Source of the DNA: Bimuria novae-zelandiae CBS 107.79
Lineage: Eukaryota > Ascomycota > Dothideomycetes > Pleosporales > Didymosphaeriaceae
Assembly (NCBI GenBank): GCA_010015655.1
Contig: ML976833.1
Location: forward strand, 15,694 to 28,776
Length of the DNA stretch: 13,083 nucleotides
Direction of reading: 5' to 3'
Positions 1-7,516 of this stretch are shown here, in pieces. The notes beneath the pieces are model-generated. The model saw only the letters and a list, made by a program, of their open reading frames with translations, did not search any database and was not told the DNA's origin. Positions within the stretch are counted from its first letter, which is position 1. Each line of letters begins with the position of its first letter. Both the position numbers and the translations under genes were made by a program.

Positions 1-269
1 ATTAAGGCAAAGTTCCGTATTATCTCTCTAGTAGGAGGTATATGTCTCTCTGTGAGTCTTTTAATATATCGTACAAGCTCCTCCTCTTGCTGTAGGGTGA
101 GCTTTTACTAGCTAGAGTTCTTAACTTATGTAAGGCGCGTTATTCCTCTATGCCTTTGGATTAATATAGACCGTACAACACTATATTTAGTAGTAGTTTT
201 TGTGTACGAGAAAGTTTCGCCTAGCTTTAATAATTTAATATTATTAATTGTAGCTTAAATTAGATCTAT
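1..269 (-). pseudogene. N-terminal remnant of a pogo/Fot1-like DDE transposase (element 0), cut by the window edge
   Basis: Reading the minus strand from 269 down to 1 gives the N-terminus of a pogo/Fot1-like transposase. A helix-turn-helix (psq-type) stretch contains FSYTKTTTKYSVVRS followed by QRHRGITR. After that comes the linker-to-CENP-B-type segment LTLQQEEELVRYIKRLTERH and PPTREIIRNFAL, which runs off the window. The same order is seen in element A (residues 1-100), so the assignment is by internal comparison as well as family knowledge. The probable start codon is ATA at 269-267 (ATG before mutation), followed by Asp-Leu-Ile-stop where element A has Met-Asp-Pro-Ile. Four in-frame stops (TAA or TAG) lie between the start and the LTLQQ motif. 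The start sits 165 bp from that of element A, head to head. The catalytic domain lies outside the window, so its state is unknown. Confidence 0.85.
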
Positions 270-326
270 ATTAGTGGAGTTGTCGCGTGTTAAAGTTAAG
301 GGTGTTTTAGTGTTGCCCGCGCATTA
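270..326. other. Short gap between two head-to-head transposon remnants
   Basis: This stretch should contain the 5' untranslated part and terminal repeat of the minus-strand element 0, and it ends at the TA (325-326) that probably served as the target of element A. The word CCGCGCATTA occurs at 317-326 and again at 334-343, one copy on each side of the proposed border, so the exact boundary is uncertain. No gene is visible. Confidence 0.4.
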
Positions 327-341
327 CGCGAATCCGCGCAT

Positions 342-388
342 TAACATGTTGGTTCAGCACTTGGCGCGGTTCGGCAAATGGCGCACCC
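342..388 (+). repeat. Left inverted terminal repeat core of element A
   Basis: This 47-bp segment is the reverse complement of 2438-2484 except for three transitions. Its inner end, ggcgcaccc, lies 45 bp before the transposase start codon. Pogo-type transposases bind such ends through the N-terminal helix-turn-helix and CENP-B-like domains. Confidence 0.88.
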
Positions 389-433
389 CCGCATTTTCCA
401 CCCAATCCTTCACCCACCCATAACTCAGCCAAT

Positions 434-2326
434 ATGGATCCAATTAACAAGGCAATTGAAGAAATCGAATCGCGCGGACTAGGAGAAGAATTCTCGTATC
501 GAAAAATAGCGAAAAAATATAGTGTACCAGACACTACGTTAAGGAGGATACACCAGGGCAAAAACGTGCCGATGAAAGAGCAACAACTCCAACGGCGAAA
601 ACTTACCCCTTAACAAGAACTAGAGCTTGTAAGCTATATAGAAAAGCTTACAGGCCGTCGTCTACCACCTATAAGGGAGATGCTGCAGAATTTTGCTTTA
701 TTAATTGCAAAAACTAATAGCAAACAACCAGTAGGAAAAAGCTAGGTTACCCGATTTATTAACCGTTACAACGTCAAAATCACCCCCTATTAGGTTACTA
801 GAATGGATCGCGCGCGCCACCAAGCTGATTTAGGGGCTAAATATAAGTAATTCTTTTAACTTCTACTAGAGAAAATGGAGGAGTACAATATAGAGCCTCG
901 TCACACGTATAATATGGATGAGAAGGGCTTCCTTACAGGAGTAATTGGAAGAAGCAAAAGGATCTTCAGCAAAGCTATATAGGACCGCGGGGAAGTGAAA
1001 TCAGCCCTCCAAGATGGCAACAGAGAGTGGATAACCATCCTAGCTTGCGTCTGCGCTGATGGAACTGCGTTGCCACCAAGACTACTATTTGCAGCTGCCA
1101 ATAACGCTCTCCAATTGGCCTGGGTAGAGGATATTAAGGCTAGGAAGCATGAGGTATTCGTCACTACATCTCCTAATAGATGGACCAACAACGATATAGG
1201 CCTTGCGTGGCTCGAGCAGGTCTTCGATTGGTATATAAAAGCGAAAGCTCGTCGATCCTACTAACTACTAATCGTGGATGGCCATGGGTCCCACGTAACG
1301 AGAGAGTTTATTAACTACTATAACCACAATCGGATTCTCCTTATAATATTCCCCCCTTACAGTACCCACACGCTGCAGCCCCTTAATGTAGTACTCTTTA
1401 AGCCTCTCTTATTAGCCTACTCAAAAGCCCTCACTACCTATCTCCACAAGGCCCAGGGGCTACTCTTAGTAAAGAAAGGAGACTTCTTCCCTCTCTTCTA
1501 GGAAGCCTGGACCATCTCCTTTAAGAAGAAAATAATTCTAAAGTCCTTTAAGGCTACTGGTATATGGCCCCGTAACGCTGAGGTTATCCTTCAGAAATAC
1601 AGGCCATCAACTCCAGTGGAGCAGGATTCAAGAGAGAGCAGTACCTCTATACTCAGCGGCAAGGATTGGCTCAAAATCGAGACCCTCGTGCGTAATACTA
1701 TAAGGGAGGAGGGCAGTAAGAAGGTGCAAAAGCTAAAGCGTTCTCTCTACCACATCTCTATTCAAAATAACATCCTCCACGCTAAGGTATAAGGCCTGAC
1801 AAAGGCCCTATAAGTTAAGAAGAAGCAGCAGAAGAAGAGCAAGCCTCTAGACCTACAACAACGTAGGGAGTACCACGGTGGTGTAGTTTTCTGGTCCCCG
1901 AGGAAGCTAAGGGAGGCTAGAGTACGCGAGAGCGTTGTAGATAAGGAGAAAGAGAAAGTAGAACTTAAAAAAGCGCGTAAGAAGGTAGAAATAACCTTAG
2001 CGAAGCTACGTAACCTGCAGGAGAAGAAAGAGAGAGAAAGGTTAAGGGTTAAGAAAAGGGAGGAAAAGGAGAGGGTCGCGGCGGAGAAACAGGCTAAGCA
2101 ACAACAAAGGATTCAGGAGAAAGAAAACTCCGAAAAGGCTATATAAACTTTCTAAAAGGGAAAGAGAAAGGTCTTAAAGCCTGCCGCAGCGCCAAAACAG
2201 AAAAAAAAGCAACGTGTGGTGGTTGCTGAGGGTAGGGGGGATAGGGGTGATAAAATAGGGCGGGATCCAGCACCTATAACAACAACGCGCCGTGGCCGCA
2301 ACATTAAACTTCTAGCGAAATTCTAG
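434..2326 (+). pseudogene. Pogo/Fot1-like DDE transposase of element A, with 12 in-frame stops
   Basis: A single frame of about 630 codons runs without a frameshift from ATG 434 (start MDPINKAIEEIES) to the stop at 2324. Domains in order: a psq-type helix-turn-helix at residues 1-55 (FSYRKIAKKYSV), a CENP-B-type DNA-binding segment at about 60-130 (ELVSYIEKLTGRRLPPIREM), and a DDE domain at about 155-350. The tail is long, rich in Lys, Glu and Arg and probably coiled-coil (about 490-580), ending in RRGRNIKLLAKF. Catalytic Asp 1 lies in YNMDEKGF (codon 917) and Asp 2 in IVDGHGSH (codon 1277). The third position, in STHTLQPLN, is Asn (codon 1385) where the family has Asp. The second and third sites are 36 codons apart, the spacing expected for pogo-type enzymes. 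The internal stops are TAA or TAG, in several places where Gln or Trp is expected (for example PLF-stop-EAW at 1499). The protein is certainly non-functional. Confidence 0.93.
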
Positions 2327-2437
2327 TAGTACATCTTTTTCGCAGCAATTTATATAGTAATTAAATAAATTATTAGAATATTCTAGCTATTATAGATGGC
2401 TTAGTAACGAGGTGTTGTAAACTGCGTGATTTGGTTA

Positions 2438-2484
2438 GGGTGCGCCATTTACCGAACCGCGCTAAGTGCTAAACCAACATGTTA
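2438..2484 (-). repeat. Right inverted terminal repeat core of element A
   Basis: Reverse complement of 342-388 with three transitions. It lies about 110 bp after the transposase stop. The outward continuation ends in cggacacgt next to TA, which marks the probable element end near 2499. Confidence 0.88.
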
Positions 2485-2499
2485 CGCGCACGGACACGT

Positions 2500-2612
2500 T
2501 AAGAGGTGTGAGATTTAATGGTATTCTGTCACTTTGAGATGGTGTGATCTTGATAGTTAATGAAGTTAATTAATTAAGTAATGGAGATTGGCCGTAGGCG
2601 AGGTCTCTAGTA
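2500..2612. other. Non-coding spacer between elements A and B
   Basis: About 110 bp of AT-rich sequence with no recognisable coding trace, sitting between the right end of element A and the proposed left end of element B. It may be ancestral flanking DNA or an older, unrecognised repeat. Confidence 0.4.
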
Positions 2613-2660
2613 CGTGCCGACCTAACGCTAGCACTAACTAGGATAGTGTATAGCTAGAGG

Positions 2661-3715
2661 TGCGCCAGCCTTATATTCTCTACTACACTATTAATAATAG
2701 TGCAGGATTACAAAGGCCTTATAATCGGATAAGAGGATATAGTAACGCGTTAGAACCTTAGCCCACAAAAGGAGGCAGAGCTTATAAAGTACATAAATAA
2801 GCTTATAAAAGAACACCTCCTACCTATAAGAGAGATGGTTCAAGATTTCGCCTTAAATATTACTAGGTATTAGGTCTCTAAGAGCTAGGTATCGCGCTTC
2901 CTGGATTATTACAATAATAAGCTTACGTCTTAATTCACTATATTTATAGACTAGCAACGCCATATCGCTAACTTTAGTAATAAGTATAAGCTATACTACA
3001 ACGCGCTACGCGATAAAATTAAGTTTTATAAAATAGAGCCTACGCACATATATAATATAGATAAGAAAGGCTTTATAATTAGAGCTATTAGTAGATAGAA
3101 GAGAATCTTTAGCAAGCGTTAATTTAAAAAGAAACCCTTTAGGTAGATACTATAGGATAGTAATTATAAGTAGGTAAGTCTTATAGCATATGTGTGCGCG
3201 GATAGATCTGCTCTTCCTCTAGGCCTTATATATCTAGCTAAATCTCAGAATATTCAGAGCACCTGGGTGGAGGATGTGAAGGTGGGAAAATATATAGCCT
3301 TCTTTAGAGTATCACCTAGTGGCTAGAGCAACGACGGCCTAGGCCTTACTTAGCTATAATAGGTATTCTAGCGCTTTACTACATCTAAAGCTTAAAGAAA
3401 GTACCACCTATTACTTGTAAATAGCTATAAGAGTCACCTAACTAAAGAGTTTTTAGAGTATTGCCACTAGCACAAGATTCTTATAAGTATCTATCTACCT
3501 CACAGCACGCACACGCTTTAGCCGCTTAATATAGTAATGTTTAAGCCTCTTAGTATAGCATACTTAAAGAAGCTAGGAGAGCGCCTCTTCAAGCACAAAG
3601 GCCTAGTACTAGTAAAGAAGCCTAACTTCTTCTCGCTATTCTAGGATGCCTAGGTGGCTAGCTTCACTAAATCAAATATACTCAGCTCCTTTAAGGCAGT
3701 GGGCGTGAGCCCATT
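2661..3715 (+). pseudogene. Element B transposase, 5' part (DNA-binding and most of the DDE domain), heavily RIP-damaged
   Basis: This is one continuous frame with about twenty TAG or TAA stops. Recognisable in order: the end of the helix-turn-helix region, the CENP-B-type segment LSPQKEAELIKYINKLIKEH with PIREMVQDFAL (from 2757), and the DDE domain. Asp 1 is kept in YNIDKKGF (codon 3060). Asp 2 has become Asn in LLVNSYKSH (codon 3420), and Asp 3 has become Asn in PLNIVMFKPL (codon 3528). The 36-codon spacing equals that of element A, so the two proteins are homologous, although this copy is more damaged. No start codon can be named. The frame breaks off at AVGVSPF, after the first two bases of the Phe codon, where the LTR element begins. 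It resumes at 11726. Confidence 0.9.
3711..3715 (+). repeat. 5-bp target-site duplication (left copy) of the LTR element
   Basis: CCATT directly precedes the 5' LTR and recurs directly after the 3' LTR at 5640-5644. A third copy at 11721-11725 arose when the LINE duplicated the same stretch. Five bases is the usual duplication length for Ty1/copia-type integrases. Confidence 0.9.
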
Positions 3716-3905
3716 TATCACGGTTTAGAGTCTCCCTTTCCCCACTTGCAGTGGCGCCTCACCTGTGTTAAGATACGACTACCCATCCTACACTAGCGCT
3801 ATTTATAGCCACTTATATATACCTACTGTTCGTAGCTTTACCTAATATAATAATAAGTATAATTCTCAATTTCTTCCTTATGCGTATAAATTACTAGCTC
3901 TTATA
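3716..3905 (+). repeat. 5' long terminal repeat, 190 bp
   Basis: It pairs with 5450-5639 over its full length. There are 15 differences by hand alignment, all transitions, and no indels. The ends read TATCACGG...TTATA here and TGTTATAA...TCACA in the other copy. Taking the unmutated base at each site gives the usual TG...CA ends. A TATA box cannot be told apart from RIP-derived TA runs such as 'cttatatata' near 3811. Confidence 0.93.
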
Positions 3906-3918
3906 GTTATGAGCCTGG
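3906..3918 (+). other. Putative primer-binding site (initiator-Met tRNA anticodon-arm type)
   Basis: The sequence gttatgagcctgg starts at the first base after the 5' LTR. Its reverse complement, ccaggctcataac, contains GGCTCATAA, the anticodon stem-loop core of eukaryotic initiator methionine tRNA (anticodon CAU). Drosophila copia and relatives prime from an internal half of tRNA-iMet, so position and sequence both fit a copia-type element. The tRNA match is from general knowledge and was not aligned to this organism's tRNA. Confidence 0.6.
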
Positions 3919-3940
3919 ATGCATCTTTGCTATACTCGTT

Positions 3941-4168
3941 GTACAATTACTAGGCCCCTTATAGCCGTACGATTACTGCGTCCCTTATAGCGCACGATTA
4001 CCAGGCCCCTTATAGCTATACAATTACCGCGCCCCTTATAGCGCACGATTACTAGGCCCCTTATAGCTATATAATTACCGCGCCCCTTATAGCGTATAAT
4101 TACCGCGCCCCTTATAGCGCACGATTACCGCGTCCCTTATAGCGTATAATTATTACGTCTGCCCTACG
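3941..4168 (+). repeat. Nine-unit tandem repeat (24-26 bp) in the leader of the LTR element
   Basis: Nine units of 26, 26, 26, 25, 26, 25, 25, 25 and 24 bp follow each other without spacers. A typical unit reads cacgattaccgcg followed by ccccttatagcg. Differences between units are mostly transitions (cacgatta/tataatta, accgcg/actagg, gccc/gtcc). The array fills most of the 269-bp leader between the primer site and gag. A partial tenth unit (cacgat) runs into the gag start codon at 4175. The unit length is not a multiple of three, so it is not a coding repeat. A role in RNA packaging or translation is possible but not shown. Confidence 0.9.
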
Positions 4169-4174
4169 CACACG

Positions 4175-5428
4175 ATGGCTATAGAACTAGTAATAACCTA
4201 AGTTACTATTATCCTTAATAAACTAAATAACTAGTTTAACTAGATCTTCCTCCGTAAAGACTTCGCCAAGGATCACAAGATCTGGCTATACGTTAATCCA
4301 GATACACCAAAGGAGAGCATACCTAACCTAGAGGCTACTAATCCTAAGCCTTAGCTCACTAACTATAAGGCTAGAGCCTCCAAGCTCTCTAACCTATCCC
4401 CTAAGGATCGTGAGTCCTACCGATAGGAGGTTAACTAATGGAGACTCGAAGAGATCACGCAACAGAATGTGAACCAAATAACTTATATATATTCCCCTCT
4501 GCCACTAGAGGTAAGCTATCTCCTATATACCCAGGCGCAAACATCCTAGATAACTGGCAAACAGCAAACAAAAGGAAAATAAGCCATTAGCTCGGTGGCA
4601 AACATCAAAAACAAATAAAAGGAAAACAAGCCATTAGCTTAGTAGCAAACATTAAACCTTATATAGAAACAGGAAAGAGCGCTAGTGCAGCTAAATACTA
4701 AGATTACTAGGTCTATCGCTACGCGTTATCTCTACCTAATTTAGGACCTACCTACTATTTATAATTAACTTATCGCTCTTAAGAAGCAGTTCTGTCCGTC
4801 TATAGCTAATTAGAGTCGCGACTTAATAATAAGATACACTAATCTAAAGACTGCTCCACGCAATCCAAAGAAACTCGATAAATAGATAGCTAACTAGGTA
4901 TATATTACTTCCTAATGCTAATTAATTAACCTGCTAGAAACGACTAGATATAGGCCTTAGGAGGATTTCTTAATTGCCTGCCAAGCTCATTACCTAAACT
5001 ACGCTGCTACCTGCCTTGATCAGGTATACGAACATGAGATAAACGGTACCAATCCACCCAGCCTACCTACCTACGTTAAAAAGATAACAAAGTACACTCG
5101 CCGCGCTACCTTAACTGCCGAAGTAGGTACCCTATCTACCTCTGTTGCTAAGCTTGGAATTGCGAAACCTTGCATTTGTGGGCTATTACATGCTCTACAC
5201 GATTGCTACATACTTAATCCAAGTCAACCAAAAGACTAGACGCCACCACCTATTAGAGTTCACAAGATTAAATAAGCTTAAAAGGACCTAAAGGTCGCAA
5301 AGCGTATTAATAACGCCTTAAAGAGTTCTTATTAAACTATTTAAATAGACAATAGCCTACTATCCTATAGCCAGACGTCGCTTGTAATTAATCTTATGGA
5401 TAAGGGTTAGTTATCACTAACTCGCTGA
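4175..5428 (+). pseudogene. gag: Copia-type Gag (capsid/nucleocapsid) of the LTR element, RIP-damaged
   Basis: A frame of 418 codons runs from ATG 4175 (MAIELVI) to TGA 5426, with many internal TAG or TAA stops and no net frameshift. Features typical of fungal Ty1/copia Gag appear in order. Residues about 15-50 contain FLRKDFAKDHKIWLYVNPD, the usual W-x-x-I/IWxYVDPD region. Residues about 210-300 contain the capsid segment LIALKKQFCPS then LKTAPRNPKKL and EDFLIACQAHY, as in UBN2-like retrotransposon Gag domains. Around codon 5171 is a zinc-knuckle-like motif CICGLLHALHDCYILNP, followed by TPPPIRVHKIK and AKRINNALKSS as in other fungal copia Gags. Gag coats the RNA and forms the virus-like particle. 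Nothing resembling the protease active site follows. A 47-bp duplication lies inside (4565-4658). Confidence 0.85.
4565..4658 (+). repeat. Two tandem 47-bp copies inside gag
   Basis: Unit 4565-4611 is followed directly by 4612-4658. They share the core aaaaggaaaa-aagccattag and gcaaacat, and differ mainly by transitions. Because 47 is not a multiple of three, the second unit is read in another frame from the first, yet the gag frame on both sides is the same. Confidence 0.85.
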
Positions 5429-5441
5429 CTTGGTAACAACT

Positions 5442-5449
5442 AGGGGATG
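5442..5449 (+). other. Putative polypurine tract of the LTR element
   Basis: The stretch aggggatg lies immediately before the 3' LTR (starts 5450), the position where a copia-type polypurine tract primes plus-strand synthesis. It is short, and RIP may have altered it. The assignment rests mainly on position. Confidence 0.5.
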
Positions 5450-5639
5450 TGTTATAATTTAGAGTCTCCCTTTCCCTACTTGTAGTAGCGCCTCACCTGT
5501 GTTAAGATACAACTACCCATCCTACACTAGCGCTATTTATAGCCACTTATGTATACCTACTGTTCGTAGCTTTACCTAATATAATAATAAGTATAATTCT
5601 CAATTTCTTCCTTATGCGTATGGATCACTAGCTCTCACA
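5450..5639 (+). repeat. 3' long terminal repeat, 190 bp
   Basis: Partner of 3716-3905. It begins TGTTATAATTTAGAG and ends CTCTCACA, so it has kept the TG...CA termini. The CCATT duplication follows at 5640-5644. The last six bases of this LTR form part of the target duplication made by the LINE. Confidence 0.93.
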
Positions 5640-5646
5640 CCATTTA
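5634..5646 (+). repeat. 13-bp target-site duplication of the LINE (left copy)
   Basis: CTCACACCATTTA here equals 11715-11727. It is made of the last six bases of the 3' LTR, the 5-bp CCATT duplication and two bases (TA) of the element B transposase. Variable duplications of this size are normal for target-primed reverse transcription. The last C of the right-hand (TAC) tail overlaps the right copy, so the edge is uncertain by one or two bases. Confidence 0.88.
5640..5644 (+). repeat. 5-bp target-site duplication (right copy) of the LTR element
   Basis: CCATT, identical to 3711-3715 and directly after the 3' LTR. The same five bases recur at 11721-11725, where the interrupted transposase frame resumes. 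Confidence 0.9.
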
Positions 5647-5728
5647 CACACCTTCACCAACTTCTAAATTATGAGAACCTGTTAAAATCTGTATATTTTT
5701 TATTAGATTTAATCTTAAAATTACCTAA
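5647..5728 (+). other. LINE 5' leader
   Basis: About 80 bp of AT-rich sequence between the 13-bp duplication and the first recognisable codons of ORF1. It should contain the internal promoter of a full-length LINE, but nothing specific can be recognised after mutation. The only ATG (5671) is not in the ORF1 frame. Confidence 0.4.
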
Positions 5729-7516
5729 AACCTATCTCTAAGCCATCCTCTACCCCTGCAGTGCCTATAGCTAATAAATAATAGCATAGAGACGCCTGCG
5801 AGACTCCCCCTAAAAGCCTCCATAGTAACCCGCCCCGCTGACCTAGAGTTAGCGAGGCACCTTAACATAAGCCACCCCTTAAGGAAACAGCCGCAGCAGC
5901 ATGTAGTAGCAGTACCACGTCTTAACCTAGGTAGAGGAGTGCAGACCAGAAACGCGCCAGCTACTACTATAGTAACTAAAGCCCTAATAACCCACATTAC
6001 AGCCGCCAAACAAGCTACCGCCACCCAGGAGGCCATAATCTACACCCTAGCACAGGCTGTAGACAGCTACCTTAATACCTATAAGCTCCCTAAAGAGTAG
6101 GCAGTCGCCAACGCCCTCCGCCAGCGCGTTATACAGGCCCTAAAAAACTCTACCCTAGCGCCAAGCCTCTTGCGCACAGACCGCACTAAGAATATTAACA
6201 CTAACGCTAGCACTAGTGCTAGCGATAATAGCTATAACTGTAGTAGGGCTGCAGGGCTAAGAATATAGGTAAACGTAGCTGCTAGCGCGAACCTCTTAAG
6301 TACAGGGTACACTACCTCTAGTAGTAACTAGAGTAGCACTAGGGCTACTACTAATAGACACACTCGCCGTAGTTAAAGCGACACTAAGGACCCTAGGATT
6401 CTTATCACGGTGCCTGCGCCGGAGTGGCTCTCACAGAGCTTACCATATGTAATTAGAAAGGCCATTTGCGACACGCTGGGCCTTAACCTCAGCGCCATAC
6501 CTAGCGCCTTAAAGACCAGGATAGGATGGGCCGTCACCCCCGCCAATAACAAGACAAGAGACAGCCTCATGGAACAGGGAAAGAAAGATTTAATAATAAG
6601 CGCTATAGGAGGCAGCACAGCTAAGCTACCATAGAAATGGTTTAACTATGCTATACCTAACGTCCCTAGCGCGTACCGATTCGTGCTAGGCCCGGAGGTG
6701 CCAGTCACACACGACATAATAGAGGATGAGGCAGCTATACAGACAGGCTTACTGCCTATTAACTATAGACAGTCAAGGCATGGCGCTAATAAAGACGGAA
6801 CTATTACCTAGATTATCTCCTTTATAAAGAAAGTACGATAATTCAGGCTCCTAGGTAGTAGTAGCGCCTTAAGGGAGATTACTAAGACCCTAGCTATACA
6901 ACGACACGACCTAGGCTACTAGGGCTACTATAACCCACTAAAATGCGTGCGCCTCCCCCGCTATAACAACTATAATAAGAAATAAGAGGACCACACAGGC
7001 CCTCTAGGCTTAGGATATACCCATCTAGTGTAGTGCGCCAACTATTTTAGCCCACATTAGGCAGGGCACATTGACTGCCTGGCAGCGCCACGCCGAGTTA
7101 ACAAGCAGGTTATCAGGCCAACGAGGAGGGAGATAGGCACATACCGCCGCGCCAGTCGCCAGGCCTATAAGCACGCCAACCGCCCGTCCCTAGGTACCAA
7201 AACAGAGGCAGCAACTGCGGCAGCCCAGGACAGCTCACCGGAGCTCCGTAATGGCCTATACAGTGCCCCCGCTGCCCCTAGCTCACATCTAGCAGGCGCA
7301 ACAACAACGCCAGTAAACGCTAATAAGCGACGCAACCCAGGACCGGAGGCGTTAACAGGGCCCTCTACCCGCCCACAACGCTCCACTCATATCCCTAGGA
7401 ACCTAAATCTGGCGGCGATGTCGGCGCGCAGCGTTGCGCCACCTCAAGATCACACAGCTTTATCCTTATTAGAGAGAGACATAAGCATGAGCGACGAGAA
7501 TGATTTCTCATGTTAA
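5729..7516 (+). pseudogene. LINE ORF1 (Gag-like RNA-binding protein), with in-frame stops
   Basis: One frame of about 595 codons ends at TAA 7514. It holds a dozen or so internal stops, mostly TAG. An original start cannot be fixed, because no ATG lies in frame near the 5' end. The N-terminal third is low in recognisable motifs, with Ala-rich helices such as EAIIYTLAQAVDSYLNTY and an Asn/Ser/Thr-rich linker (about 6190-6370). A conserved-looking central block follows: VPAPEWLSQSLPYVIRKAIC at about 6410, then NNKTRDSLMEQGKKDL and YRFVLGPEVPVTHDIIEDEA. Toward the end, Cys (7034), Tyr in place of Cys (7043), His (7055) and Cys (7076) form C-x2-[Y]-x3-H-x6-C, the last zinc knuckle usual in such Gags, with APRRV after it. 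An earlier damaged knuckle may start at Cys 6944. The tail is basic and Ala/Pro-rich. The protein would bind the element RNA. Confidence 0.8.

Larger units (their letters stand above)
327..2499 (+). mobile_element. Pogo/Fot1-like DNA transposon (element A), nearly complete, RIP-damaged
   Basis: The element is about 2.17 kb, with inverted terminal repeats and one transposase frame. A 47-bp core of the inverted repeat (342-388 against 2438-2484) matches with three differences, all transitions. Outside this core the ends can still be aligned with small indels (cgcgaatccg at the left, reverse complement cgtgtccgtg at the right). TA lies at 325-326 and at 2500-2501, which fits the TA target used by the Tc1/mariner superfamily. 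The outer limits are good to a few bases only. The transposase frame carries 12 internal stops and an altered catalytic residue, so the copy cannot move by itself. Confidence 0.85.
3716..5639 (+). mobile_element. Gag-only, copia-type LTR retroelement (non-autonomous)
   Basis: The element is 1,924 bp with two 190-bp LTRs, flanked by CCATT duplications. It has a putative primer-binding site, a tandem-repeat leader, a gag frame and a short purine-rich stretch before the 3' LTR. The interior is only 1,544 bp, of which gag takes 1,254 bp. No protease, integrase, reverse transcriptase or RNase H motif is present in any frame that I could read. A full copia element is usually about 5 kb or more. The plan therefore matches non-autonomous Gag-only elements (plant TR-GAG), which depend on enzymes supplied in trans. 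A simple internal-deletion derivative is the alternative. It interrupts the element B transposase and its 3' border is interrupted in turn by the LINE. Confidence 0.9.

Noticed and set aside
307..1191. Open minus-strand frames at 307-561 and 901-1191
   Set aside because: They lie opposite the element A terminal repeat and transposase, and their products resemble no protein family.
3941..4168. A CRISPR-like array of short regular repeats
   Set aside because: The units touch each other with no unique spacers, they lie in an LTR element leader, and the context is fungal.
5725..7386. Open minus-strand frames at 5725-6036, 6373-6618 and 7165-7386
   Set aside because: All are opposite LINE ORF1. 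RIP-made stops on the coding strand leave the other strand open by chance, and their products have no recognisable motifs.
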